From: Adiantum capillus-veneris
Lineage: Eukaryota > Streptophyta > Polypodiopsida > Polypodiales > Pteridaceae
Assembly (NCBI GenBank): GCA_014529385.2
Contig: CM043950.1
Coordinates: 70,490,935-70,554,934, forward strand
Direction: 5' to 3'
Length of the DNA: 64,000 nt
In this document: positions 1 through 10,297 of the stretch, piece after piece
How positions within the stretch are numbered: the stretch's first letter is position 1
Layout: every line of letters begins with the position of its first letter
Position numbers and translations under genes: made by a program
The notes under the pieces: generated by a model
The model's input: the letters and a program-made list of their open reading frames with translations, nothing else
Database searches by the model: none
What the model was told of the DNA's origin: nothing

Positions 1-110
1 CTTGGGAAAAAAACTAAGTGTCGAAATTGACCGCTGAACCGGCCCAACAAGTCAACACGCACGCCACTTGGACGACTCTCAAGGGTGCCACATCCTTGAG
101 AGTCCGATAT

Positions 111-295
111 TTAGAGAGAGCCTGAATGTACAACCGGCAGCAGATCGAGTTGGATGAATTCACGCACATCGGTGCTAGAGTCGGTGGTTGGCTCTCGTTC
201 AAAAAACTCCACGAAGGATTTCTTGTTGACTACCGATATTTTGAAGCAATCCAGCGTGAATCCAGACCTCTTTGGCATCTCTGCATGTAGGGGGG
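111..295 (-). other. Unrecognised exon-like ORF segment
   Basis: An open stretch of about 60 codons on the minus strand ends in a stop near 111. On the minus strand it is preceded by a pyrimidine-rich tract and a tgcag acceptor-like site near 283. The predicted peptide (it includes the string DCFKISVVNKKSFVEFFERE) does not look like a transposon domain and has mixed, non-repetitive composition. It could be a terminal exon of a host gene or chance coding. No partner exon is visible because the window edge is close. I do not recognise the family. Confidence 0.2.
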
Positions 296-367
296 TACCC
301 ATTAGAAGAACTCGGTAAGAATAGCACGTAGTAAGTCCCATTGTCACATTAAAACAAAAAAAAAAGT

Positions 368-722
368 TTAATGTTTTCATATGAAAAAGTAGGTCTAATA
401 GACATAGGATATAATAAAATTAAGAAAATTGGTAATTCTCACATTCTGTAAAATATTTATATGTAATAAAAACATTAAAGGGGTCTGTTACTAAATTTTA
501 AACCAAAAAAATAACGGTTTCATAGGAAAAGGTAGGTCTAATAGGCATATCATATAATAAAATTATAATAAAAAAAGATAATTCTCACATTTTGTGAAAA
601 AAATTCAATGTAATAAAACCAATAAAATAAAAAAATACATTACAAATTCAAACAAAATAATATTTTAACTATTTTTAATTAAAAAAGATAGATTCAATAA
701 TAAGCATAACAAATAATAAAAC
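368..722. repeat. AT-rich diverged tandem repeat, about 145-bp period
   Basis: Two clear copies and one partial copy share the order gtttcatatgaaaa, aggtctaatagacat, ataataaaatt, aattctcacatt. The copies start near 370 and 515, with a poorer one from about 666. The block is very AT-rich and has no coding potential. It could be a decayed satellite or a tandemly duplicated transposon end. Confidence 0.5.
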
Positions 723-1294
723 AATTTAGTGAGATGAAGTTTTTTGAAGTCCTTAAATGAAAGGATACGTTATCAATTCCTCACATCATGGGATAACCTC
801 GCTCATTCTACTCTCATTAGATCGAATCTTCATAGATCTCACTTCAACTTAGCAATTCAACTTCAACACATCTCAAATAAGCACCACGCAATGAGCGATC
901 TCGACCTCATGATCTCACCAAGCGAGAGAGAGATCTTCGGGCTGAGCCACTCCTCCTGCGAGCGGTTCGCTACATGCAACGCGAGCACAAACATATAAAA
1001 GCCTCTCCTGCCAATCCTCAGGTCACTCTCCCACCTCCAACACTGGTTGTTGACCATTTTTGACCTCCCTCTAACTTTGCTTGTTATTTCCTCCCTTTGA
1101 CAAAGCGGCATCTCACTTAGATTCTTACTAAAAGAATCAACCCAAAATTGTATCCACATGTTCTTATCCTTTATTCTTTAAAGTCTTTTACACCAAAAAG
1201 TGAATGTAAGCTTTAGAGAATAGCATTGGAAAGGTTAAGACCTTTAAAGCCCTTAGGAACACTTGTCTAGCAAAGAAAATTGAACTACCTTCAC
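723..1294. other. No recognisable feature
   Basis: Moderately AT-rich sequence with only short chance ORFs on both strands. I see no domain, terminal repeat or RNA gene. It leads into the PPR-derived sequence that starts near 1295. Confidence 0.4.
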
Positions 1295-1424
1295 CCTTGG
1301 GGCACTAAGGCCTTTAGGAGGCCAAAAAGAGAGGTGGTCTTTCCATTGTTTCCATCTATCCTTGGGGCACTAAGGCCTTTAGGAGGCCAAAAAGAGAGAA
1401 GGTCTTTCCATTGTTTCCATCTGG
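1295..1424. repeat. 65-bp direct tandem duplication
   Basis: The block beginning ccttggggcactaaggcctt occurs twice back to back, near 1294-1358 and 1359-1423, with only a few differences at the ends. It lies at the 5' edge of the PPR-like pseudogene and probably duplicates part of a degenerate PPR motif. Confidence 0.7.
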
Positions 1425-1425
1425 T

Positions 1426-1901
1426 GTGCTAGAGGAGCTTTGTGTTTGAAATCTTGTCTCTTGGAACACATTGATTGCGGGATGTGCTCAATAGGGGAAG
1501 GGCCAGAGAGCTCTATTCTATTTTCAGTTGATCTTGTTCTGACAAAGTGTTAATAGAGTTCATTTCATCAACCTCGTCCAGAAGAGTTAGACGAAGGAAA
1601 TGTTTGTCAAAATCTTTGAAGAGGACGACACTGAGCTTCGTGACTACTTTGTCATGTTGCTTTGGAGAGGAAGCTTTGGGTTTTAACCAAATGCAAAGGG
1701 TTGGTCTTTTGCCAAATGCAATTGGCTATGCTTCCACCTTGTAGGCATGTGGCCTTATGCAAGATCTTCACTTGGGTAAGAGGATTTATGATGTCATTTT
1801 TGATGTTGTGGTATCGATCCCTCTCATTAAGAGTCAAGCTGGTCTTATTTTGTAGAGAACTAATATGCAGTAGAGTATTGAGTAGGTCGACACACACGTA
1901 G
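1426..1901 (+). pseudogene. Broken pentatricopeptide-repeat (PPR) gene fragment
   Basis: Forward translation in more than one frame gives hallmark PPR phrases: NLVSWNTLIAGCAQ near 1451-1493, then EALGFNQMQRVGLLPNAIGY near 1670-1730, then ACGLMQDLHLGKRIYD after one stop. These are the usual junctions of plant P/PLS-type PPR proteins, which bind organellar RNA for editing, splicing or stability. Stops follow CAQ and occur again near 1743, and about 170 bp of non-matching sequence separates the first two phrases. The copy is clearly dead. Only about two to three 35-residue repeats remain, against ten or more in a working protein. It is flanked on the right by a LINE on the opposite strand. Confidence 0.72.
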
Positions 1902-1922
1902 GTTGTTGTGTTGCTTCCCTCA

Positions 1923-2282
1923 TTAGTCTATTGTGGGTGAAGCTGCCTGGAGTCTGTAGAGCCAGAGTGCGATGTTTCTTTTAGAGGTTCTTGGAGGCCG
2001 CTTGCTAGTCTTTTGTGCGGGGTGTCGTCCCCTTTTATGTATGCCATTTGCAAAATTGAAAAGTTCATTTGGTATATCATCATGACCATGAGTTTTGCCA
2101 GGCTTGAGTGAAGATATAGAGTCCAGAACCTCCCCCTTCGTAAGGGACTGATCCAACAAATTGGCTACATGCTTAGATGCACACCTTTTTCTTGCTCTAG
2201 CAATGGTGGCTCTAGCGATAGTGTGGTTAGCCCCTCTTTTGGGAGGGGAGGAAAATTTATCAGAAAAGAAATTCTTAGCCAC
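1923..2282 (-). pseudogene. LINE ORF2, N-terminal part of reverse transcriptase
   Basis: A 119-codon minus-strand ORF contains the plant LINE signature just upstream of RT motif 1: a glycine/lysine-rich KPGKTHGHDDIPNELF segment, corresponding to the usual lkpgKspGpDgip.Ey block. The preceding text (KGEVLDSISSL) matches the helix in front of it. The catalytic FADD-like motif would lie further downstream and is absent, because the sequence changes to unrelated DNA near 1923. Between this ORF and the endonuclease (2283-2546) the frame is lost. Confidence 0.7.
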
Positions 2283-2546
2283 CTTTAATTTTTTTCAATG
2301 ACACGATGCAAGCTCTCCATCCTTATTTTAAAGCATTGGAATGAAGTTCCTAACCTTTTTTTTAGAAGGTTAATTGTTAAGCTTATCTATTTTTACCAGC
2401 CTAGAATTCTTTTGTCCATAGGATAGAGGACTTGGCAGCAAGGAGCTTCTTGTCTCTAAGTTTGGCTTTAAGATCACCTAAAAGGGGGGAGTGAGGACTG
2501 CTAAGGTCAGAGAGAGTTTCTATCTATTCTATCTATTTCATGGTCA

Positions 2547-3400
2547 TCATTCTTCTGTGACACTTGATTTCCCTAGCTTTGTTTTACAATCAATTAGCAG
2601 CTTTTGAGAGTCTCTAGTTGCAATATCCCATGCCTTAAAAGCTGAAACATTATTGCTAAAAGAAGAAGCAAAAATGTCCTCCACTTTTTCTTTAACAATG
2701 CCTAATGAAAATAAGGACTGATCTGGATGAGGCCACCCTAACTTGTACATGCACTCTTCCTTTTGCAGCTCAAAACCCATAGGAGCATGATCAGATAGTA
2801 AAATAGAGTTTCCCTTGGAGAAACTTACCTGCCAATACTCCTGCATAAGGTCAAAGCTCATATAGATTCTATCTAACCTTGTTGCTTTGTAGCATTCCCA
2901 AATTGTTGTTGCTCCAAGTGAGACCTGTGCTCTCAAAAATATCCATTAGTTTCAAATTGTTTAATGTCTGCTCCCACTTTACTTTTTCATTTCCACTGAT
3001 AGTATGACCTAGTTGTTTCTATCTATCTTGAGAAAATTCTACCATGTTAAAGTCTCCTGCACAGATGCATGGACCAGATAGATTAGACAATTCCTCCCAT
3101 ATTGAAGCTCTTTCAACTATGGAGTTTGAAGCATACAAATAAATTAATGTATAATTAAAGGGGCTACCTAGAGATAGCTCCCCAATTCCCTTTTTCAAAC
3201 TTGAAAGTCTGCTATACCAGATTGCTATATATATTAGAAGTACCCAAAGTTGCACCTCCTCTGTCGCCATGCAAGTGATTAGTAGTGAACCACTTGTAAC
3301 CAGCTCCCAATCTTTGTAGATTGATAGTAAGGTTAGTACCAGTAACTTCAATTTCCTACAAACAAATAAAGTCAAGTTTGATGTTAGATTCAAAGGTACA
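2547..3400 (-). pseudogene. LINE ORF2 APE-type endonuclease domain
   Basis: Two minus-strand ORFs (3393-3019 and 2936-2547) together cover an exonuclease-endonuclease-phosphatase fold. The first ends with ICAGDFNMVEF, the metal-binding GDFN motif, after a typical IYLYASN...RASIWEEL stretch. The second has TRLDRIYMSFDLM and SDHAPMGF, the C-terminal SDH catalytic motif of plant L1 endonucleases, which nick target DNA to prime reverse transcription. The two pieces are in different frames and the N-terminal LQET-type motif is not clear, so the gene is dead. Confidence 0.8.
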
Positions 3401-3515
3401 CCTATTTAAGACTCGCGCTCTAAGAGGATCAGTTAGACCATTGCAATTGAAAGAAAAAGCTTTGATGTTAGGGTATTTCATTTCTTGGTTCTTTTTTCTG
3501 GTTTGGCCAATGAAA

Positions 3516-3758
3516 CTAAGATGTGGTAGGGTCCTTGGAAGATTCTTTTTTCATTTTAGAAGAAAAATTTGAGGGCATTGGCAACCTCTCCTCTTCAGCC
3601 AAATTCATCAGTATATCCAAGAATTTGTCAGAGTTAGTGCTAAGTTGTGCTTTAGTAAGGTTATCTTGATCCTGTAGCCGAGATTCAGACAAATCATCCC
3701 CTTCTTTTTGTTTGCCTTTAGTCCGAGTGCTAGGGAGTGAAGCTTCTTTAGAGTCCAA
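3516..3758 (-). pseudogene. LINE ORF1 C-terminal tail (probable)
   Basis: An 80-codon hydrophilic, charged ORF lies between the zinc-knuckle region and the endonuclease on the same strand. Its composition (many K, E, S, D) suits the disordered tail of a plant LINE ORF1 or the ORF1-ORF2 junction. No domain is recognisable, so the assignment rests on position. Confidence 0.4.
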
Positions 3759-4069
3759 GGATTCAGCAAAGGACAGCCCCTATGCTTGACTCATGGGGCC
3801 GTCTGGGGGGGTTGTAAGATTCTGGGTTTGAGCATTATTAGGGTTCATTGGAGTAGTAGGAAATGACTCTAAATCCACCTCTTTTGCATCATTATCTATT
3901 GTATCTAGCTACTAGTTTTCGTTATCTGCTTTATCCTCTTGCAAGTCATAACTAAAAGGGTCAAAAACATCTTGAAGTAGGAGACTAAAGCTGTTTTTGT
4001 TCCTAGCAGCTCACTGTTTAGGATATTTGCAAATTTTGGCACTATTTATTTTTTAAACTAGTTGAACAC

Positions 4070-4345
4070 AATCTTTTTTTTCCCCTTGAAGAAGCTCCTC
4101 TTGTGGGGGCTGAGGTTCGAGGTATGGGCAATCCTTGATGCAATGGCCCTTGAATTGGTTGAAAGGAATCTTTTTTTTGTTAAGAAGATCCTCTTGTGGG
4201 GGCTAAGGTTTGAGGTTTGGGCAGTCCTTGATATAATGCCCCTTGAACTAGTTGAAAGGAATCTTTTTTTTTAAAGATCCTTCTGTGGGGGTTGAGGTTT
4301 GAGGTTTGGGTAGTCCTTGATGTAATGCCCCTGCTTTATACAATG
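4070..4345 (-). repeat. Triplicated half zinc-knuckle repeat in LINE ORF1
   Basis: Three tandem copies with a period of about 90-94 bp start near 4093, 4187 and 4276 (shared core cctcttgtgggggctgaggtt). Each copy translates on the minus strand to a GH.IKDCP..xPQPPQE-type block, the H-C half of a CCHC zinc knuckle followed by a proline/glutamine tail. The first (upstream) copy has lost both the first Cys and the last Cys (KDYP). Confidence 0.7.
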
Positions 4346-5070
4346 AAAGCCGACATTGGGAAGGTTTTTGTGCATAATAGTTGGCAACAAATGACAGTTC
4401 GCAAGTGAAGGTAGCTACCAACAAAGTCTGTGATTGGGATCAACCCCTTCAATTTTGTCTTCAAAGCGACTTTAACTAGGAGTTGTGGGTCCCATTCAGG
4501 GTTAACCACCCCCCCCCCCCCGCCAACCCCATCTTTTCCCTAAAACCCTGCATATGCATGAACCAATAGTCTTAAGCCAAGGGTAGAATTCAATAGGGAG
4601 GTCAAGGAAATCCACCAACACATGGGCCTTGGTTGGGAGCCAAGTGAGTTTGGGGAAAAAGGATTATGTTGGTGTGATATTTATGCAAAATGATTTCAAT
4701 TGTTTGAATGAGGTGGTGTAGTGGTGTCTTGGAGATTGGAGGCTTGTTTTGTTTGGTAGTGTGCTTATTGCTTCTACACCATTGTTTGGGATTATGATAT
4801 TCTCCTTTTTTGCTAGGAGGTTTGAGAAGTACCTTGATAAACCGCGGGTTGTGTAAATGATAAGCCAAGTTAAGGTTATGTTTTTGTTTTGTCTCCTGGA
4901 AACAAGTTATGGATTATTTTTGAATGATGGGTCGTTTCGTACGGATGGGTTGGAAAATTGCACCCATTTATATATGCTTGCTACATGGAGGCTTGTTTTA
5001 TTTGGAAGTGTGATTGTTGCTTCTATAGCATTGTTTGGGATGGTGTTGTTCTCAATTTTCTTTTAAAAGG
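4346..5070 (-). pseudogene. LINE ORF1 N-terminal nucleic-acid-binding region (DUF4283-like)
   Basis: Minus-strand translation between about 4610 and 4380 reads WVDFLDLPIEFYPWLKTIGS, then NPEWDPQLLVKVALKTKLKG and IPITDF. This is the DUF4283/zf-CCHC_4 arrangement typical of plant LINE ORF1, an RNA-binding chaperone-like protein. A run of 14-15 C at 4508-4522 breaks the frame. Farther upstream, 4600-4830 and 4860-5070 look like two diverged copies of one segment (shared ggaggcttgtttt and attgtttggga words), so the 5' part of ORF1 was internally duplicated. It is non-functional. Confidence 0.6.
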
Positions 5071-5279
5071 TGGAACTATATTTTTTTTATTAAAAAAAAA
5101 GAAAAAAGAAAAAAGAAAAAAGAAACTTCTTTAATAACTCCTTGGGGGGTTCATCTCTTAGACATGTAACTTGTTACGTGAGTTCAAATGAATGGGTTAT
5201 TTAAAATTTTAAAATTGTAAAAGAATTATATTTGCATAAGGGATTTTTTAATCGATTTTAGAGAAAACTCATAAGTTTT

Positions 5280-5690
5280 TGAAGAAAACGGGATCATGTT
5301 AATACCTTAAGCATGTAAGTATCTGGTTCCCTTTTGAATCACAAAATTCCTTGGACACATATTACCTACCCTTGTTTGTTCTTAGACACGTTAATCTCTT
5401 GCCACATTTGTTCTTCACAAGGGTGAAAAATTTATATAACATTGTCAAGACATCATCATTTTTTTATAAAAGATACCCCCACACCTTGCATGAGAAGTCA
5501 TCTACAAGTGTGACAAACTATGATGCACCACCCAAAGATAAAGTAGGCATAGGCCCAGATAAATCACATAGCCCAAAGATAAAGTAAGCATAGGCCCATA
5601 AAAATCACTACGAATGTGTAACAATGGTCATTGTTTGGCCAGTGCAGCTTGCACGCATTCTCCTCGTTAGACACACAACCAAAATTTTGA
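5280..5690 (-). pseudogene. Ty1/copia integrase fragment
   Basis: Minus-strand translation gives DLSGPMPTLSLGGAS, VTLVDDFSCKVWGYLL and CLRTNKG in order. This corresponds to the D(L)CGPM, FVDDFSR and RTDNGGE blocks of the copia integrase catalytic core. A preceding TKEENACKLHWP-like stretch matches the end of the GAG-pre-integrase zinc region. Stops interrupt it, and a duplication of about 40 bp (ataaagta/gcataggccca) repeats the GPM block. No RT or LTR is attached on either side, so it is an isolated scrap. Confidence 0.72.
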
Positions 5691-5725
5691 TATATTGTAT
5701 CGTGTTTTTTTGAGAACCATGTAAA

Positions 5726-5890
5726 TGAGCATGTGCAATTTGATCCTAGAGCTGAACTTTTTGACTTGTAAATGTCTGATTATGTACTCAAGGCTCAGAG
5801 TAGCCGACAAATGGCCATTTTTGAAAGCCTTAGGTATAAAAGCCAATAGCTCTAGTTTGAAAGGGATAGACATTTTTTTGGATAGAAGAA
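5726..5890. repeat. Dispersed repeat, copy 1
   Basis: About 165 bp starting around gtgcaatttgatcctagagc matches 6986-7145 in the same orientation at roughly 80% by eye (shared ctcaaggctcagag and agccaatagctctagtttgaaa). Family unknown. Confidence 0.7.
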
Positions 5891-5929
5891 AAAGGAGCTC
5901 TTTTGTACATATTGTCAACTAGCTACTCT

Positions 5930-6729
5930 GCTTAGATTTTTAATCAATATATCTCATGATTGAGTAATCTAAATCGAGTTTCAAAAATTGCATTGTGTTC
6001 CTCTTTTCATGCTCTTTCATTCAAGTGTAAGCATTTTCAAGTTATGTAATGGTTTGTGACTTCGTGTCTATAAGCCTTATCTTTAGTTTTGATTGCTCAA
6101 GTCATTGTTTTTTGACATTTTGACTATAAGAAAGTGTTAATAGACCTTAGGGTGACCTATTTGAATCGTTCTATTGCAATTTTTATGACCTGGTAAATGA
6201 TGGATCGTGATTTTTATACCTTGTCAAAATGTTATCAAATTTTGTAGACTTGTCCCCTTAGGTCTAACATAGCTTCCCTGAAAGGTTCATGGCTATCCAA
6301 GTCCATTTAGTCATTGAAATAGCGTGATGATCAAGAGAGGTGAGAAAGGACATATGCAAATTTTTTGATCGGTGAGTTAGTGATTTGCTTATTGAGACCC
6401 AACATGTTTTCTTGTTAGGTTCACTTCTTGAGGATTGACTCCTCCCGTGCCTTGTGTATTGACATGAGTATGTTAGTGCTAAAAAGCAAGGTACATATGG
6501 ATTATAATACAAATGATTATGTTTATCTTTTGAAGTTTTTATGTAGAATAATTGAGGAGTTTCTAATTGGCTGTAAGATTTTGCCAAGGACATAACATTA
6601 ATTCTCTACGAGTTTTGAAAGTATGTCTCCCAATTCTTCTTATTATTTGTATTATTCCTATGAACTCCTCATTAGTTTCCCATGTGTAGCGGACTGGATC
6701 TTTGCAAGCTAATTATGGCGCGTGCGCAG

Positions 6730-6733
<4 letters not shown>
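5930..6733. other. Unassigned AT-rich DNA
   Basis: No domain, terminal repeat or RNA gene is visible. Only chance ORFs are present, including a 109-codon minus-strand one at 6264-6593 with no recognisable motif. Confidence 0.4.

Positions 6734-6775
<42 letters not shown>
6734..6775. repeat. (GA)n microsatellite
   Basis: About 21 uninterrupted GA units. Confidence 0.97.
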
Positions 6776-6778
<3 letters not shown>

Positions 6779-6985
6779 GAAATGAAATGTTTATTAACGT
6801 CAGCAAAAGGCCTAAAAGACCTATGAGACCAATACATCACATCCTCATCAATGTGCCAAGTGTCCAATACAAATTACAAAAGATAGTGTGCTGAAGTAAA
6901 GACCAAACAACTAAAAGGGAAAAAGGGGATGACATACATCCTAGTAGAAGCAACATTGTGAATGGGAGAATCAAACCAATCTATG

Positions 6986-7145
6986 TAATTTGATCCTAAA
7001 GCTATAGATTTTTAGCCATAACTGTCTAATTATCTACTCAAGGCTCAGAGCAGCCGACCAATGGCCATTTTTGAACGCCCTAGGTATAAAAGTCAATAGC
7101 TCTAGTTTGAAAGGGGATATATATTTATTTAGATAGAAGATGGAC
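6986..7145. repeat. Dispersed repeat, copy 2
   Basis: Second copy of the 165-bp sequence at 5726-5890, same orientation, starting at tgtaatttgatcctaaagc. Both copies fade out near the phrase gatagaaga. The copies may be ends of an unrecognised element spanning about 1.3 kb. Confidence 0.7.
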
Positions 7146-9629
7146 ATCATATGCGTATGATGTCTTTTGTCTACAAATAGCTTGTAACTCATATGATAGG
7201 ATGTCCACATCATCATGGGCATAGTGCCTATAGCTTCAGAACTAAAATTGAGCTTGAAAATGGATGTCAAAAGTCAATAATGGGATTTGTAAGCTTAGAT
7301 TTCCATCATATGGGTGAGAATAGGTCAAATGATATCCAAATATGGTGAAATTTTTTTGGCAAGCTCATAAAGATGTAATAAAAGTGTTGGGGTTGTAAAA
7401 AATACTACATCATGTCAATTTAAGGGGTCTAGACATATTTAGGTTGGCTTTTTTTTCTCAAGCTTGATGTATAGCTTTCTCATGATGTACGCATCACTGT
7501 GATGTGTCAGATTTGAATTTGGACAAGTGCCAAGGGCATAGAAGGTGTTTGTGGCACTTGAATTTGAAAAATGAAGTATATAATGACCAAAACATGTCCA
7601 ATCATGTCCAGTTTGGTGTAGATGCTATATATGACATGAGAATGAATTTGGATTATCAAAATAATGACATAGTCACTATTTAGCACGTATGATGTCTATA
7701 CTTGAAAAACTGAAATGTGAGCATGGGGATAGGATGTATATCTCATATATATGCTATGTGCATGCCTTGTCTCTAGTTTTCGTGAGTTTGGAGCATCATT
7801 TCTATGGATAAGATCATATTTTTCTTGAGGAATCCAACTTAGTGGTTTTTGACCAAATGGTGGCTTTATGTGGTCCAATTTGCATGAGACTAGGTATGTG
7901 AGCTGTAATGAACATGATGAAGAGGTTGGTGTGTAATATATACCATTTTCATGTGTAAAAGGGCCTACCACATCATACATATATGTTGTCTGGGATGCAA
8001 AATTTTGGTTTCAATGCATTGGAAATACCTGTTAGTACCCTAAGCACTTTTAGCTTTGGTTCATCTATAAAATTCACTAGTTTAGCTTAGAACTCTCTGT
8101 TTGGTACTATGGACTCTGAAGTCAATTTTTGCTCTCGGAGACGACTTTCCACGATGATGTTAGTTGAGCTTGATCACCTAAGCTTGTAGATTTTGTGGGG
8201 CACCTTTCCATGCCGTAGGTGTAGCCTTGGGTCTTACAGATGTCCTTTATGTGATGATTTTTCGCTCTGGAAGCGTCTTTTGGTTGAGTGATGGTCCGGT
8301 GGCAACTTTTCTTGATGTTTGACCACATTTCTTATTTTTCAAGGTATGTCGATGCTGCTCATGAAGTTTGGTGGCAAACAGACGCTCCATCTAGCGATGA
8401 GAGCCAAATGATGCTTTGCGTGTTTGAAGCTGAGATCAAAGTTTTGATCCACTTTTGGTAGATTTCTTATGGAGGAAGTTACATGGGCTTATAGACAACC
8501 TCAAGGAGCACCTACCCATGAAGTTTTGTGCCATTTTGGAGACTTGTCTCCGATTGTCCTCTGCAAGGTCTGAGAATGTTAGGGTTTTTACTTCTGACCT
8601 AAACTGGTATGGAAGGGCATATGCATGCTCATTTAGCCTAGTCTCAACCCCCATATCAACTCTTGTAGCTATCGGGTTAGTGGTCTTTGAGTTACGGTCC
8701 CGTTTTTCTCTCTACCCCCTCTCATATCTAGCACCGACCGGTGTGTTGTGGGCATCGTACAAATCCGTAGAAGATGCGCGCGTTCTAGGTCTCTCAAGCT
8801 CTCTCTAAGTGTGAATAGTGAAAATGAGCTAGTAAGTGTCAAATTTTCTTATATCGGGGATCTTGGAACCACTTGCCACAAAATTTGACATGTGCTTCTG
8901 TGTCATAGAGAAATGCACTTAAGACTCGAAAATTTCTCGATTTGGACTCTGTTTTCTCAACTTTCGAAACTAGTCGGATTGGACTTTTCGCAATGTTCTC
9001 ATAATTGCACCCCAAATTCACCATATAGTGCCCTTGACTTGTTGATCAATCCCTCTTTTTTTTTGGCCATTACGTCACCATCTCACCTGCTTTCTCTATT
9101 TTTCTTTGGTTTTCTTCAAGAAATTACAAAAATGAAAGGAAAATAGCAAATCAATTTAGAAAAATACCAATAAATCAAAGTATTAAAAAAACAACACAAT
9201 AAGCCACTATGTATATTTATTTATAATATTTTGGACTGGATTTCTTTGTTTTATCATATTTCAGCTCAAAAAATTGCTATTTTTACATACACACACACAC
9301 ACACACCCAGAGGCTCATTTTTGACATTTGTCCTCATATATCTGTAGATTCAAGTTAAGAAAGGGCATAAATACTTGATTTCACAAAAAATATCCGCAAT
9401 CAAACACAAAAAACCCAAAAGAATAGAAAACAATGCCCTTTTTAGCACTCTTTTATGTGCTTGTTGAGGGTTCGCATTACCAGTGCCTCCCCCCGTCCTA
9501 GTTGGAGTCCTCGTGGACAATGGTGTATTTCCCTAGGGTATGTGTTGTGCATTGATATCAACATTGTGTCACTGGCATTTTTTCGTTGTTGGTCATAACT
9601 ACCTTGGGTAGGACTTATGCAAAAATGAT
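7146..9629. other. Unassigned DNA
   Basis: About 2.5 kb with only chance ORFs (for example 8455-8808 + and 7696-7980 -). A CA microsatellite lies at 9285-9307. I see no protein domain, LTR pair or TIR. Some of it may be LTR or leader sequence of the flanking retroelements. Confidence 0.4.
9285..9307. repeat. (AC)n microsatellite
   Basis: About 11 AC units. Confidence 0.9.
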
Positions 9630-10200
9630 CTCCTTTGAATTGCTCTTTGGTATCCATTGCTGAAATGCGGGAAGGAAGGGTTTTTGGCCCTTATCTTTTG
9701 ACTCCATTGGTTTGTCGATTGTGTGGGTAGCAAATGGAACCACCTGGATTTCCATTGCATGTTTAATGTTGATTGTATCAGAGCTCCAATCAATTTATAC
9801 ATTGTACTTTCTCTGCCATGGCTAACCGAGCAATAGCTGATGTTGTGCTGGCTTATCTTCGACCCCATAAAACTTATGCAGATAGACATATTGGTTAATT
9901 TCCAAAAGTATGACTGTCCATCCCATTGACTTGATTGAATGCTTGAAATAGCTTTGAATGTCGTATTGGGTGGGTTGGAGTTTTTTCTCAAGTGCAAGCT
10001 ACTTGTATAAGCTGTAGGAAATAATATTACCTCGAGCTCTTGAATCTAGAAGCACATTTGCTTCCACTTGATTACTTCCAACCTTGATTCTGATTGTTGG
10101 ATCCATCGTATTCTTGTTATCAAATTTTGTTACTTTGAGTGCATTGATCTGTAGTGGTGGTCAGTGTTGTTGCCCTTGTCATAGAAGCTTTCTCTTTGCC
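9630..10200 (-). pseudogene. Retropepsin-like protease fragment (Ty3/gypsy)
   Basis: The minus strand reads DPTIRIKVGSNQVEANVLLD, then SRARGNIISYSLYKQLAL, then about 100 residues with stops. This is the N-terminal half of a Ty3/gypsy aspartic protease. The active-site triad DSG/DTG is changed to DSR and there are several stops, so it is inactive. It lies immediately downstream, in the minus sense, of the gypsy integrase C-terminus. Protease belongs upstream of RT in gypsy pol, so this piece must come from a different element joined at about 10250-10298. Confidence 0.65.
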
Positions 10201-10297
10201 ATTTGTTACTTTGCTTCCTCTTGAGCTTCTTTGATTATGTGCTATTTTTCTTGAGCTCGCTTCTTCTCTTCATGGATTTATCAAAGCATGTCTTAGG

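Larger units (their letters stand above)
1923..5090 (-). mobile_element. Degraded L1-type non-LTR retrotransposon (LINE)
   Basis: Read on the minus strand, the order is ORF1 nucleic-acid-binding domain (about 5070-4330), a zinc-knuckle repeat (4345-4070), an ORF1 tail (3758-3516), an APE-type endonuclease (3393-2547) and the start of a reverse transcriptase (2282-1923). This is the order of plant L1 elements. The RT is lost after its N-terminal motif where the PPR fragment begins. No poly(A) end or target-site duplication is visible. All ORFs are broken. Confidence 0.75.
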
